Shown in pieces: positions 38,001 to 45,007 of a stretch of 64,000 nucleotides of DNA. The notes under the pieces were generated by a model, which was not told the origin of the DNA, searched no databases, and saw only the letters and a program-made list of their open reading frames with translations. Made by a program: the position numbers and the translations under genes. The stretch comes from Bradyrhizobium erythrophlei (lineage in GTDB: Bacteria > Pseudomonadota > Alphaproteobacteria > Rhizobiales > Xanthobacteraceae): positions 1,545,260-1,609,259 of the forward strand of contig FSRD01000002.1 in assembly GCA_900129675.1 (NCBI GenBank), written 5' to 3'. Position 1 is the stretch's first letter; each line of letters starts with the position of its first letter.

Positions 38001-38271
38001 GCACCAGCACGGTCCGACCGGCGTCGCGCATGAGGGCGAGCGGCCGCGCCGCCCATGCCCTGTCGAGCTCATCTTTCAGCTCGTATTCGTGCGTGAGGCG
38101 ATCGAGTCTTGAGCGGGACGGGTGGTCGGCGGCAGGGGCAACAAGCAGCACGGCGAGCCGGTTGCCATTGTCGTCCAGTCGCCAGCCACGGCTGAACACG
38201 CGCTCGCCGTCCTCCCACAACACCTGAGAGCTACCGTCCGAGTACGCGACGTTCAGCGACTGCTGCACCAT
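31996..38271 (-). CDS. Giant Ser/Thr kinase-AAA ATPase-GAF-PAS-histidine kinase
   Basis: 2091 residues. Order: protein-kinase-like domain (about 30-290) with LVHKDIKPANILL (catalytic Asp, residues 133-145) and GTLAYMAPEQTGRMNRSID; AAA/Orc-like ATPase (about 300-560) with Walker A SGYSGIGKSS near 338; a long helical, TPR-like middle; GAF (about 1310-1460, EKLLEMLMRTALEQAGAERGLLLY); three PAS domains (about 1470-1850, first with NIIGIFIADRQGRIIEANDAFLRLVGY); histidine kinase with H-box LSHEILHPIA near 1875 and ATPase VNLILNAVEAM, DSGPGID, GVGMGLSI. The kinase DFG triad reads GFG (LTGFGIASR), so phosphotransfer by that domain is doubtful, and no glycine loop is obvious. The family is known as multi-domain Ser/Thr and histidine kinase sensors. 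Likely partners are the two regulators next to it. Confidence 0.92.
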   Translation of the reverse strand: MVQQSLNVAYSDGSSQVLWEDGERVFSRGWRLDDNGNRLAVLLVAPAADHPSRSRLDRLTHEYELKDELDRAWAARPLALMRDAGRTVLVLDDLGGEPLDRLVGGPMEVGRFLRLAIAITSALGKLHQRGLVHKDIKPANILLNEATGEVRLTGFGIASRFARERQSPHPPETIAGTLAYMAPEQTGRMNRSIDSRCDLYALGVTLYQMLTGVLPLTAADPMEWVHCHIARKPVPPGERLESVPAPVSAIIMKLLAKTPEDRYQTAGGVERDLRRCLAEWEARRRIDDFPLGLQDTPNQLLIPEKLYGRDREIATLLSCFDRIIKTGVPELVLVSGYSGIGKSSVVDELHKVLVPSRGMFASGKFDQYKRDIPYATLVQAFQSLVRPLLSKSDTELASWRHALLEALGSNGRLMIDLIPELTLIIGDQPPVPELPPQQAQSRFQLVFRRFIGAFARPNQPLALFLDDLQWLDAATLDLLEYLLRPDLEHLMLIGAYRDNEVAAAHPLMRKLDAIKAAGGKVAEIRLSPLAQEHLGQLVADALRCELERAAPLAKLMHVKTGGNPFFAIQFLSSLVEEGLLTFDHDGARWSWDIDRIHAKGYTDNVVDLMVGKLTRLPTAAQNALQQLACLGNIAESTALSMVLGISEGQLDTTLWPARHQGLVERVAGAYRFVHDRVQEAAYGLIPEQLRGEAHLRIGRLLAAHTPPEKPEKATFDIVNQLNRGASLMTSMQEREQLAALNLLAGESAKASTAYVSALNYLTAGAALLAEDCWVRRRELPFALELNRAECEFLTGALAEAEQRLETLSAHATDPVERATVACLRVDLYVTLDQSPRAVAVGLDFLRHLGIEWSPHPTAEEARREYERIWSTLGDRPIEALVELPLLSDPASLATLEFLTKLALPALYTDANLLSLVSCRAVNLSLESGNCDASSLAYTVLGFIAGPRFGDYQAGFRFGQLGYDLVEKRGLKRFQTRIYFNFGSLVIPWTRHIRGGRDLVRRAFETANQSGDLNFEASCYAHLNTNLLAAGDPLDEVQREAERGLTFALKIRFRLAIDRVRTQLGLIRTLRGLTPTFGSFDDESFDEHLFEHGLANNPALALAESWYWIRKLQARFFAGDNAGALEASRRAQRLLWTSPSMFETAEFSFYDALAHAASCHRAPPEERPQHFEALVAHHKQLEVWAEHCAENFENRAALVGAEIARIDGRASDAMILYEQAIRSAQANGFVHNEALAKELAARFYAACGFEQIAHLYLRNARDCYQRWGADGKVRQLDAMYPRLRMEEPVPASTSTIAASVEQLDLATVIKVSQAISGEIVLEKLLEMLMRTALEQAGAERGLLLYSRGAEQRIAAEATTDGDLVTVHPRDEDVAATVLPESVLHYVLRTQESVILDDASSHNLFSLDPYIVQRRARSILCLPLINQRKCIGILYLENNLTPNVFTPGRVALLKVLASQAAISLENSRLYDDLADRERKIRRLVDANIIGIFIADRQGRIIEANDAFLRLVGYRREDLVSGRVHWTELSPPEWRERDVLTQAELNSTGIVQPFEKEYFRKDGSRVPVLVGATLFKEGGDRLAFVLDLTERKRAEDRLRRSEAWLSQAQRLSRSGNWVYSATTKQFIYWSDESYRIWGFDPLQGLPSREDMRQRIHPDDRDRVRETVQEAVRQKTDFTTEFRILLPDGTVKYLEGTSHHLFSSEGALLEAMNSTVDVTQRKRTEQALRESERSLRSAIDGIPGLVAVLAPNGDLEAVNRQIFEYCGQSLEDLRNWGTNGTIHPDDLPHLAEVFTKSIAAGVPYGTEARVRRFDGEFRWFEIRGIPVRDASDRIVRWYSLLTDTEDRTQALARLQQMQSDFAHLNRVNMMGELAASLSHEILHPIATARNNAWAGMRFLEMSPPNLDKAQIALGCVVRDVDRATDIVGRMRDQIKKAPPRKERFDLNEAIDEVIVMVRSTITKNKIVVRTHLMSGLVAIRGDRVQLQQVLVNLILNAVEAMSSVEDRARELSIRTEQSQSGGIFVAVHDSGPGIDPGNLEQVFEPFYTTKTSGVGMGLSICQTIINHHGGRLWVSANEPQGAVFQFTLPAAQEDS

Positions 38272-38512
38272 CTGTCAGACTCCGGCGTCGGGCTTCGGCT
38301 TGAAGTCGGCTGATCAAGCTCTTCGTGCGCCACACGCACAGCCTCTCTCCAGCCTAGAGAAATCGTACTCCATCGCCCGAGAAATGCCAGCCGTCCCTTG
38401 GTCTTGCCGGATACGGCGGACGCGGATCCTCCTTCATTTTAGCAGCAATTTGGAGCGATTTGCCCGGCTTTACTCGCTACGGCGGTCGCCGCTCGACGCG
38501 TAGCTGGAGGCG
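38272..38512. other. Upstream region of the giant kinase
   Basis: About 240 bases of non-coding sequence between the kinase start and the redoxin relic. I see no clear promoter motif. Confidence 0.5.
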
Positions 38513-38718
38513 AAGATCCACGCGAGAAACAGCACGAATGTGATGTGTGGATCGCGGCAACTCCGACGTTCTTGGTGCGGGGATTTTGAACCAGTGCTTG
38601 TAGAGTTGGAAATCCGTGCGAATGGCAGCCGGCGCACCAATGTTGGTAGAAAAACAGAAGTCTATGGCGCGCACCGAGCTCCTTCAGGGTGAGAGGATCC
38701 TTCGATGCTCTGGGTCAT
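38513..38718 (-). pseudogene. Decayed redoxin fragment, copy B
   Basis: Related to the relic at 1105-1478. ATG 38718 starts MTQSIEG, then about 22 codons are missing compared with copy A, and a shifted frame encodes LKELGARHRLLFFYQHWCAGCHSHGFPTLQALVQ, including the CxxC motif, before homology ends near 38520. It cannot give a working protein. Confidence 0.6.
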
Positions 38719-39255
38719 GGCTATGCTCGCAATCCTGATTGCCGCGAGGTGCAGGCCGTCGGCTGCGGTCTCGCGCCCCCCTTACGGCAGCCAGCGTTAT
38801 TGCCGTGAAATTCGCTGGTAAAGCTATGATCTCAATAACCGCGTGTAATACAGGGGCCCGGATGATTGGAGCGTGAAGACCTCTTCGCGGCGGCCGGGAG
38901 TTCCGCTCGAGCGAATCCTCGTGGAACGAGCGCCGCGCTCTCGCCGCGGGACCCCAGACGCGCCTCAGCCGTTCCGATAACGGTCGGCTATCAACTCCAT
39001 GGCGAGAGGTGATTTTCCTTTCAACCGGCTTGAACTCAATCTGCAACCCATCGTCGCCCGCCCTCGTGTACGGGCCGAAGTCGGCGTTCCGTTGAACGAT
39101 CGCAGGCCAGGAGGCCCGACATGCAGATCAGAGAGACAATCGACAACCCCTCCACAGCCTCGACCGAGAGCCCGCCGGAGGATGTTATCGTGCTCGTGGA
39201 CAGCGCCGGGGGTCGCCCTCGGAGTGCAGCACGCGTTCAGCGCGAAGGTGCGAGC
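38561..39255 (+). repeat. Duplicated segment B (partner of 1262-2016)
   Basis: Older copy of the segment holding the redoxin relic, the 50-bp element and the start of the sensor kinase. Alignment is continuous with 1262-2016 but with more indels. It ends inside the kinase sequence at about codon 45. Confidence 0.75.
38972..39022 (+). repeat. Dispersed 50-bp element, copy 3
   Basis: TTCCGATAACGGTCGGCTATC followed by AACTCCATGGCGAGAGGTG. The frame begins MARGDFPFNRLELNLQPIV. The element lies about 100 bases upstream of the kinase stub at 39121, as in copies 1 and 5. Confidence 0.7.
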
Positions 39256-39258
39256 CTG
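39121..39258 (+). pseudogene. 5' stub of the sensor kinase, copy B
   Basis: Begins MQIRETIDNPSTAS after an AGGAGG site and reads SPPEDVIVLVDSAG, matching the first 35 residues of the intact kinase at 51019; then one extra G in a G run shifts the frame (the lost frame continues GVALGVQHAFSAKVRA). The phosphoacceptor and ATPase parts are absent. Confidence 0.75.
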
Positions 39259-39478
39259 ATTGCGAAGCCAATCCGGCATGGCTTGTGATCGAGGCTTCCG
39301 CCGGACGAAAGCAGTCGCGGGATCGCAGCGGGCGAACTCTAGGACTCGTCTGAGCCTTTGTATTATCGTCCCGCCCCCTTTGGATGCCCGAGCTCAACCT
39401 GCGCTCAATTGAGCCGTTGGTGACAATCCCCTCAGTCTTAGTGCATCCGAAATGAACACAGGCCAAAAGGAGAAAACA

Positions 39479-39700
39479 ATGCCTTACCGCTTGGAAAGTC
39501 ACGGGTCTGACAAGGCCATGCGATGCGCAGTCTGTGAGGGCAAGTTTGGTCTCGTCCGGCATTATTCGTGGCGAACGCCGCTTTGCTCCAGGAAGTGCGT
39601 CGATCGTTTCAAGGCGCGCCGCCAAAGTGACCACAATTGGATGGGCTGGTTCCAAATCGCTTTCGACCAGTCGACCGAAAACCGCGCGAGGGCGTCATGA
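39479..39700 (+). CDS. Small CxxC/CxxxC protein
   Basis: 73 residues from ATG 39479, preceded by AAGGAGAAAA. It has MRCAVCEGKFGLVRHYSWRTPLCSRKCVDRF, i.e. two cysteine pairs (C-x2-C and C-x3-C) about 18 residues apart, a likely zinc ribbon. The end has a WMGWFQIAF segment. Function unknown; family-like proteins are common in Bradyrhizobium. Its stop overlaps the next start (ATGA). Confidence 0.7.
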   Translation: MPYRLESHGSDKAMRCAVCEGKFGLVRHYSWRTPLCSRKCVDRFKARRQSDHNWMGWFQIAFDQSTENRARAS

Positions 39701-39906
39701 CGCTTCAGATCTCACAACGAGGGAAGGAATATTTGAAGACAGCGCAGACTTTGCTTCGCACTGCCAAAACCATTACGGACCAAGCGATTGCGGCTCAGCT
39801 TAAGGCTCTTGCCGACGACTACGAGCGGCGAGCCGAGAAGGCTTCGCTCGACGGTGCAAGGCATTGCTCGATCCGCTGCATAGAAGATAGACCGGCAGAA
39901 ATGTAA
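39697..39906 (+). CDS. Small helical protein, coupled to the zinc-ribbon-like gene
   Basis: 69 residues from ATG 39697, overlapping the previous stop. The sequence MTLQISQRGKEYLKTAQTLL then DQAIAAQLKALADDYERRAEKAS is predicted to form two helices. It resembles a short rhizobial family often found as single genes near stress genes; no function is known to me. Confidence 0.65.
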   Translation: MTLQISQRGKEYLKTAQTLLRTAKTITDQAIAAQLKALADDYERRAEKASLDGARHCSIRCIEDRPAEM

Positions 39907-39942
39907 GTCTCCTCGCAACAACTCGCGTTCTGGAGTCCGCTC

Positions 39943-40251
39943 ATGAGGAGAATCACTATTCTCATCGCTTCTGCTCTGATCAATGCATCTACAATTCCCG
40001 GGCTTGCGGCGGAGTCCACGTTAAACAAGGATGTTAACGCCGCTCGCGCGGTCTTGGCGACTGTACACAGCAAACCCGACAATGCGGCCGACGACGAGAA
40101 GACTTGTCGCGCCCTCGCCGCCTCATTTTATGAGTCCGTGTTGCTGCGGCAAGCCGCTGCTGGCCGCGTCGACGGCGCGCGGGTGTCAACTGCGCTCGAT
40201 TCCGCGATTAACGCTTTCAAAGACCTGTTCGGGACGAAATGCGGCAGCTGA
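39943..40251 (+). CDS. Small secreted protein
   Basis: 102 residues. Signal peptide at 1-22 (ITILIASALINASTIPGLAA), then a helical mature part (DVNAARAVLATVHSKPDNAADDEKTCRALAASFYESVLLRQAAAGR) with two cysteines (ETC at the centre and TKCGS at the end) that could form a disulfide. Function unknown. Confidence 0.65.
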   Translation: MRRITILIASALINASTIPGLAAESTLNKDVNAARAVLATVHSKPDNAADDEKTCRALAASFYESVLLRQAAAGRVDGARVSTALDSAINAFKDLFGTKCGS

Positions 40252-40293
40252 CCCCCACCATTCTGTGACAATGACAATGCACGAGGTCCGCAG

Positions 40294-41577
40294 ATGATCA
40301 CGTTCCCGCTTATAACCACCTGGATGTGGTTTGAGGCCGCCATGGCAGTTCAGTCACTCTCCAACTATACACTCCGCAAGCTGGTCGCGGGGCCGAGCGT
40401 CTTCATCTGGGACGAATGCGTCGAACTTTGCGTGGACATCATCCGTGAGGAGAACAAGTCCTCGCTGGTGAAGTCGCGCGACGGCATCCCGACGCCGAAG
40501 GAAATCTGCAAGGTCCTCGACGATTATGTGATCGGTCAGAGCCATGCGAAGAAGGTGCTCTCTGTCGCGGTGCACAACCACTACAAGCGCCTCGACCACC
40601 AGACCAAGCGCAACGACGTCGAACTCGCGAAGTCGAACATCCTGCTGATCGGTCCGACCGGCTCGGGCAAGACGCTGCTCGCGCAGACGCTCGCCCGCAT
40701 CCTGGATGTGCCGTTCACGATGGCCGACGCGACGACCCTGACCGAAGCCGGTTACGTCGGCGAGGACGTCGAGAACATCATCCTGAAGCTGTTGCAGGCC
40801 GCTGATGACAATGTCGAGCGCGCGCAGCGCGGCATCGTCTACATCGACGAAATCGACAAGATCAGCCGGAAGTCCGACAATCCCTCGATCACCCGCGATG
40901 TGTCGGGCGAGGGCGTGCAGCAGGCGCTCCTGAAGATCATGGAAGGCACGGTGGCCTCGGTCCCGCCGCAGGGCGGCCGCAAGCATCCGCAGCAGGAGTT
41001 CCTGCAAGTGGATACCACCAACATCCTCTTCATCTGCGGCGGCGCCTTCTCCGGGCTGGAGAAGATCATCTCGGCGCGCGGCCGGTCGACCACGATCGGC
41101 TTCGGCGCTTCGGTGCAGGCGCCGGAAGACCGCCGCACCGGCGAGATCTTCCGCCACGTCGAGCCCGAGGATCTCCTGAAGTACGGCCTTATCCCTGAGT
41201 TCGTCGGCCGTCTGCCCGTCGTGGCGACGCTCGAGGACCTCGACGAGACCTCGCTGAAGAAGATCCTGACCGACCCGAAGAACGCGCTGGTGAAGCAGTA
41301 CCAGCGGCTGTTCGAGATGGAGAATATCGAGCTGACGTTCGCCGACGAGGTGCTTGGCGCGGTCGCCCGCAAGGCGATCGAGCGCAAGACCGGCACGCGC
41401 GGATTGCGCTCGATCCTTGAGAGCATCCTGCTCGAGACCATGTTCGATCTTCCTGAACTCGAAGGCGTCGAAGAAATCGTGATCTCCCGCGAGGTGGTCG
41501 GGAGGACGGCGCGTCCGCTCTACATCTACGGCGATCGCTCCGATCGCGCGGTGGAAAGCAGCGCCTTGGCATACTAA
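40294..41577 (+). CDS. clpX: ClpX-type ATPase paralogue without a functional zinc finger
   Basis: 427 residues. The AAA+ part is intact and very similar to ClpX: IPTPKEICKVLDDYVIGQ, Walker A GPTGSGKTLLAQTLA, pore loop GYVGED, Walker B IVYIDEIDK, the ClpP-binding IGF loop (TTIGFGASVQ) and the arginine-finger region. ClpX unfolds proteins and feeds them to ClpP. The N-terminal zinc-binding domain is damaged: the first CxxC is missing and the third Cys is Trp (VFIWDECVELC). Residues 1-13 (MITFPLITTWMWF) are not ClpX-like but match a short sequence at 3084, so the 5' end is a join. Substrates needing the zinc domain, such as those brought by SspB, should not be recognised. A normal clpX is presumably elsewhere. 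Confidence 0.9.
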   Translation: MITFPLITTWMWFEAAMAVQSLSNYTLRKLVAGPSVFIWDECVELCVDIIREENKSSLVKSRDGIPTPKEICKVLDDYVIGQSHAKKVLSVAVHNHYKRLDHQTKRNDVELAKSNILLIGPTGSGKTLLAQTLARILDVPFTMADATTLTEAGYVGEDVENIILKLLQAADDNVERAQRGIVYIDEIDKISRKSDNPSITRDVSGEGVQQALLKIMEGTVASVPPQGGRKHPQQEFLQVDTTNILFICGGAFSGLEKIISARGRSTTIGFGASVQAPEDRRTGEIFRHVEPEDLLKYGLIPEFVGRLPVVATLEDLDETSLKKILTDPKNALVKQYQRLFEMENIELTFADEVLGAVARKAIERKTGTRGLRSILESILLETMFDLPELEGVEEIVISREVVGRTARPLYIYGDRSDRAVESSALAY

Positions 41578-41714
41578 CTCGACGGAACTAACCGACCCCG
41601 TCACTGGCTTCTTATCCCCTCGTTACTACCTGCGCGAGGCTTCGAAGTCGGCGTCAACGGACCTACATGACATGACCAGATGAAATGATCATTGTAATAT
41701 AATAGGAGTGAAAT

Positions 41715-41903
41715 ATGGGTGAGGTTATTCGATTTGTCCCAAAGTCCGAGCGGGACCGAGCTCGCCTTATTCGAGAAGCCCGAGCGATCTACGACAGCGT
41801 CTTTCCGCCGTCTGATCCCGTCCGCGAGCAGCGGGACAATGCATCCGCAAGCCATATGCGCAACGGCGCAGACGTCGATCGCGGCGAGGGGGTCCTATCA
41901 TGA
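41715..41903 (+). CDS. Small protein, MGEVIRF family, copy 2
   Basis: 62 residues, MGEVIRFVPKSERDRARLIREARAIYD then SVFPPSDPVREQRDN. Nearly the same as 3815-4003 in the N-terminal half, different in the tail. AGGAG precedes the ATG. Its stop overlaps the start of the secreted partner gene (ATGA), so the two are coupled. Confidence 0.7.
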   Translation: MGEVIRFVPKSERDRARLIREARAIYDSVFPPSDPVREQRDNASASHMRNGADVDRGEGVLS

Positions 41904-42109
41904 TCGCGATCATCGCCGTGCTCTGCAGTTTGTCTTCTCCGGCAAATTGCCACGAGCAGGCCGTCACCACCTCGGACTTCGCTGACGTCTCGATGCAGTC
42001 CTGCCTGATGGGCGCACCGCAGCTCGCCGATTGGATGAATCAGCATCCGACCGAGCGCCTTGCGGCATGGCGCTGCGTGTTCGGTAAAAAGGATGGCAGG
42101 GGAGCTTAG
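41900..42109 (+). CDS. Small secreted protein paired with the MGEVIRF gene, copy 2
   Basis: 69 residues, MIAIIAVLCSLSSPANCHEQ start with a signal peptide, then TTSDFADVSMQSCLMGAPQLADWMNQHP and ERLAAWRC. Close to the copy at 3996-4205. Mature cysteines and the WRC motif are kept in both, so the fold probably matters. Function unknown. Confidence 0.7.
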   Translation: MIAIIAVLCSLSSPANCHEQAVTTSDFADVSMQSCLMGAPQLADWMNQHPTERLAAWRCVFGKKDGRGA

Positions 42110-42359
42110 GGTGAAATGTCGACCAGCTCGCCAACTCGGAGCGCAATGTATCATGGCGTCGAGTTTTGGAGGATCGTCGCTTGGGCTGGTCTTTTGCTGG
42201 CGGATGCGCTCTATATGGTCGACCCTCTTGAACGGCTCTCCTCTTCCGTCCTGCCGATCTGCTTTGTGGCCGCTGACTCTGACGCGCCCGCACCTGCGGC
42301 ATCAGCGTGACGAGCGTCTCCACCACCACAAGGGATGAAGGATCAGCATAGCTTTTGGC

Positions 42360-42931
42360 ATGGATATCGAGCCAGTCGCTGACGGCGCGTTGTTGAACAA
42401 GTGGCGTCGCGTACAGGCCGACATCACCAAAGATCTTGAAGTTGTCGCGCAGTATCAGGCAGGCAAGCCATCTCCCGCAACCGTGCAAAGGCTGGTCAGC
42501 TTAAGCCTGGAGGGCTACGGTCAAAGCGGCCGCGCACGCGTCGGCCTACTTAACAGAGCGGTTGACCTTGTCATCACCCCCGTGAGCGATGAGACCCAAT
42601 GGGGACTCACGGATCATTGGAGTGACCCGCTCGAGACGCACCACTCCAATTCCGGCGACTGCGAGGATTATGCGATCGTTAAATATGCGCGCTGTTGGTT
42701 GCCATCTCAAGGGATGTGGTGAAGATCGTCGTGTTGAGAAGCCGTCCGCCAAACGAAAATCATGCTGTCGTGGCAGTCCGGGTCGATAATCAATGGCTCA
42801 ATCTTGATAACCGCACATTGACGCTCGTGCGCGACACAGATGTCTGGCGCGCGATTCCCTAGTTTGTTCTCGATGATCAGGGCGTCAGCCGATTTACTTG
42901 GAGTGGTCGGAATCGGAAAGTACCCGCATAG
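42360..42931 (+). pseudogene. Broken BTLCP-type transglutaminase-like cysteine peptidase
   Basis: The frame from 42360 has LLNKWRRVQADITKDLEVVAQ, INRAVDLVI-like LLNRAVDLVITPVSDETQWGL and the catalytic-Cys motif SGDCEDYAIVKY. A frameshift near 42715 then gives VVKIVVLRSRPPNENHAVVAVRVDNQWLNLDNRTLTLVRDTDVWRAIP with the catalytic His (ENHAVVAV) and Asp/Asn (LDNR). TAG follows at about 42861, where the family has Gln, and the homology goes on behind it (FVLDDQGVSRFTW) to TAG 42929. These enzymes are periplasmic peptidases linked to biofilm control (LapG-like). The gene is dead. Confidence 0.75.
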
Positions 42932-43234
42932 ACATGCTCGATCAGCGCGCGGCCGATGCCGCTGCCACGCGCATCGTCCGCAACAAACAGATCCTGAAGA
43001 TAGTAGTAATCGCCCGTCGCCCAGGTGGATCGAATGCACCAGGCCCAATGCTTGTTCGCGCACCATGGCAAGCGCTGCATGCATCGGCCCGGCTGAGTTC
43101 AAGAAGCGCGCCCAGGTCTTGTGCGTCACGAGAAAGGGGATATCCACTTCGTAAAATCGCCGATAGCCCTTCCACAGCGGAAGCCAAATATCAAAATCGT
43201 TGTTATCAATGGCTTTGATTTTGACTGATTGCAT
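42925..43234 (-). pseudogene. Frameshifted and truncated GNAT acetyltransferase
   Basis: ATG 43234 gives MQSVKIKAIDNNDFDIWLPLWKGYRRFYE, then ALAMVREQALGLVHSIHL; a shift near 43030 leads to YYYLQDLFVADDARGSGIGRALIEHVYAG, the acetyl-CoA-binding loop (RGSGIG). The C-terminal third is missing where the sequence meets the peptidase relic. Family: GNAT N-acetyltransferases. Confidence 0.7.
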
Positions 43235-43358
43235 AGAATGCTCCTGAATCCTACGCGGCTCCTGGCGGGCCCGCAGGGGCCTTCCCTGCTCTTTCGGGGA
43301 GGCGGGTCTTGCACGGTGCAAGCCTTCAATGCTTGGCGGGTCGAGTGCGTCTTAAGGT

Positions 43359-43778
43359 TTATTTGATGGGCGTGGTCAGCGCTTTGTCATTGGTGTCGAG
43401 GACGAAGACAGCGAGCAGCTTCGCCGGCTCGGTCTTGCTCGCGTTGCGGCTGATCAAATGGGTCGCACCCGGCGGTTCGGACCAGCTCTCACCCGCCCGA
43501 TAGATGCGCGTCTCGCCGTCATTCACCTTCGACTCGATCGCGCCCGAAATCACATAGGCGTAGATGAAAGCCGACTTCGCGTGGGTGTGGGGCGCGGAGG
43601 CCGCGCCGGGCGCGTAATTGACTTCCACGGCGATCAACGACTTGCCAGGGATATTAGGAATTGCCGCCTCGAAGTTCTTCGTGATGGTTTGCGCTTTGGT
43701 ATCATGGGCGTAGATGGGGCCGGCCATCGAGAAGGCGAGGGCGGCGCAGGTGGTGGCGATGATGGTTCGGATCTTCAT
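43359..43778 (-). CDS. Secreted cupin-domain protein
   Basis: 139 residues. Signal peptide at 1-24 (TIIATTCAALAFSMAGPIYA). Cupin motif 1 is PHTHAKSAFIYAYVISGAIES (metal-binding His pair, though the usual Glu is replaced), motif 2 is EPPGATHLISRNAS with the second His. It could bind a metal and a small ligand in the periplasm. AGGGAG lies upstream of the ATG. First of a group of minus-strand redox and detoxification genes. Confidence 0.8.
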   Translation of the reverse strand: MKIRTIIATTCAALAFSMAGPIYAHDTKAQTITKNFEAAIPNIPGKSLIAVEVNYAPGAASAPHTHAKSAFIYAYVISGAIESKVNDGETRIYRAGESWSEPPGATHLISRNASKTEPAKLLAVFVLDTNDKALTTPIK

Positions 43779-43831
43779 GGGCTTTCTCCCTCTGAGTATC
43801 GGTCGGTCTTCGTTCTTCGCGGACCCTGCAC

Positions 43832-44278
43832 CTATGCCCCGACGGGTTTCACACCGTACTTTTGATAGTAGGTGCTCCTGATCTCGTCCTGACTTCGAGG
43901 AGGGTGGGCAAAGACATGGGCTGGAGACAGCAACGGGGTGATCGAAGTGGTTTCGATTTTGACAACGTGATCGACAGGATACTCTAGGCCATTCGTCGCC
44001 CGAACCCAGTTGGCGATCATCAAAGACTCGTCATCGCCTGGCGGCAGTATCAACGCACGGCCCTTGAATTGATAACCGCGCCTCTGGAAGATGTCGACTA
44101 CGTTAATTTCGACGGCGGGATTGCGCTTCAAGTTCAGTATCGTCCGGGGCGATGCGATATCGGCGAAGTAGAGAACGCCGTTTGTGACCGTCAAAGACGC
44201 CTTCGGCGTGACCGTCGCGACGAACGACAGTATCGCCTGCTTGATGATCGCCTCCATGTCGGCGGTGATTTCAATCAT
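43832..44278 (-). CDS. Pyridoxamine 5'-phosphate oxidase-like FMN-binding protein
   Basis: 148 residues. Pattern: IIKQAILSFVATVTPKASLTV, then LYFADIASPRTILNLKRNPAVEINVVDIFQRRGYQFKGRA, typical of the split-barrel FMN-binding family. In relatives about eight residues (..NPDGTPNLS..) stand between VATV and PKASL; here they are missing in frame, in the flavin-binding hairpin, so flavin binding may be affected. Substrate unknown. Confidence 0.75.
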   Translation of the reverse strand: MIEITADMEAIIKQAILSFVATVTPKASLTVTNGVLYFADIASPRTILNLKRNPAVEINVVDIFQRRGYQFKGRALILPPGDDESLMIANWVRATNGLEYPVDHVVKIETTSITPLLSPAHVFAHPPRSQDEIRSTYYQKYGVKPVGA

Positions 44279-44311
44279 AGATATCCTCGCTTCGTTCTTC
44301 GCGAACCCTCT

Positions 44312-45007
44312 CTAGCCCGCTGTCACTTCCAGCCCGCGCTGCACCGCCGGCCGCGCGAGGCCGCGGGCGAGCCACGCCTTCACATGAAGAAAGCGGTCGA
44401 AGTCGACGAGATCGCGTGCTTCGTAAAAGCCGATTAGGTTGCGCACCCAGCCGAGCAGCGAAATATCGGCGATGCTGTAGTCAGCGCCCATCAACCAGTC
44501 GCGGCCCGCGAGCCGTTCGTCGAGGACACCGAGCAGCCGCGCTGATTCGGTTGCGTAGCGGTCGCGCGGGCGCTTGTCCTCATAGGCCTTGCCAGCGAAT
44601 TTGTTGAAGAAGCCGACCTGGCCGAACATCGGCCCGACTCCGCCCATCTGCCACATCACCCACTGGATCGTTTCGTAGCGGGTGTTCGGATCGGCCGAGA
44701 TAAGTTGTCCCGTCTTGTCGGCAAGGTAGAGGAGGATCGCGCCCGATTCGAACAGCGCGAGCGGCGTGCCGCTCGGCCCATCAGGGTCGTAGATTGCGGG
44801 AATCTTTCCGTTGGGGTTGAGCGCGAGAAAGGCCGGGTCGTGGCTTTCGTTCGCCATGATGTCGATCCGGTGCGGCTCGTAGGCGAGGCTCGTTTCCTCA
44901 AGCATGATGCCGACCTTCACCCCATTGGGCGTGGGGGTGGAAAAGAGTTGCAGCCGATCGGGGTACTGCGCCGGCCAGCGCGTAAAAATCGGATGATCGA
45001 GCGTCAC
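44312..45007 (-). CDS. Glutathione S-transferase (YfcG/YghU-like)
   Basis: 231 residues from GTG 45007, with AGGAGG nine bases upstream, which decides this start over longer frames. N-terminal thioredoxin-like domain: QLFSTPTPNGVKVGIMLEE, NPNGKIPAIYDPDG and LFESGAILLYLADKTG (glutathione-binding ES). C-terminal helical domain: WVMWQMGGVGPMFGQVGFF and YSIADISLLGWV. The TPNG.KV segment is typical of disulfide-bond oxidoreductases YfcG/YghU, which reduce disulfides with two glutathiones. It fits the redox group around it. Confidence 0.88.
   Translation of the reverse strand: MTLDHPIFTRWPAQYPDRLQLFSTPTPNGVKVGIMLEETSLAYEPHRIDIMANESHDPAFLALNPNGKIPAIYDPDGPSGTPLALFESGAILLYLADKTGQLISADPNTRYETIQWVMWQMGGVGPMFGQVGFFNKFAGKAYEDKRPRDRYATESARLLGVLDERLAGRDWLMGADYSIADISLLGWVRNLIGFYEARDLVDFDRFLHVKAWLARGLARPAVQRGLEVTAG

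Noticed and set aside
40354..41604. Long minus-strand open frame (416 codons) opposite clpX
   Set aside because: A high-GC shadow of the clpX frame, with repetitive Leu/Asp/Val composition and no motif.
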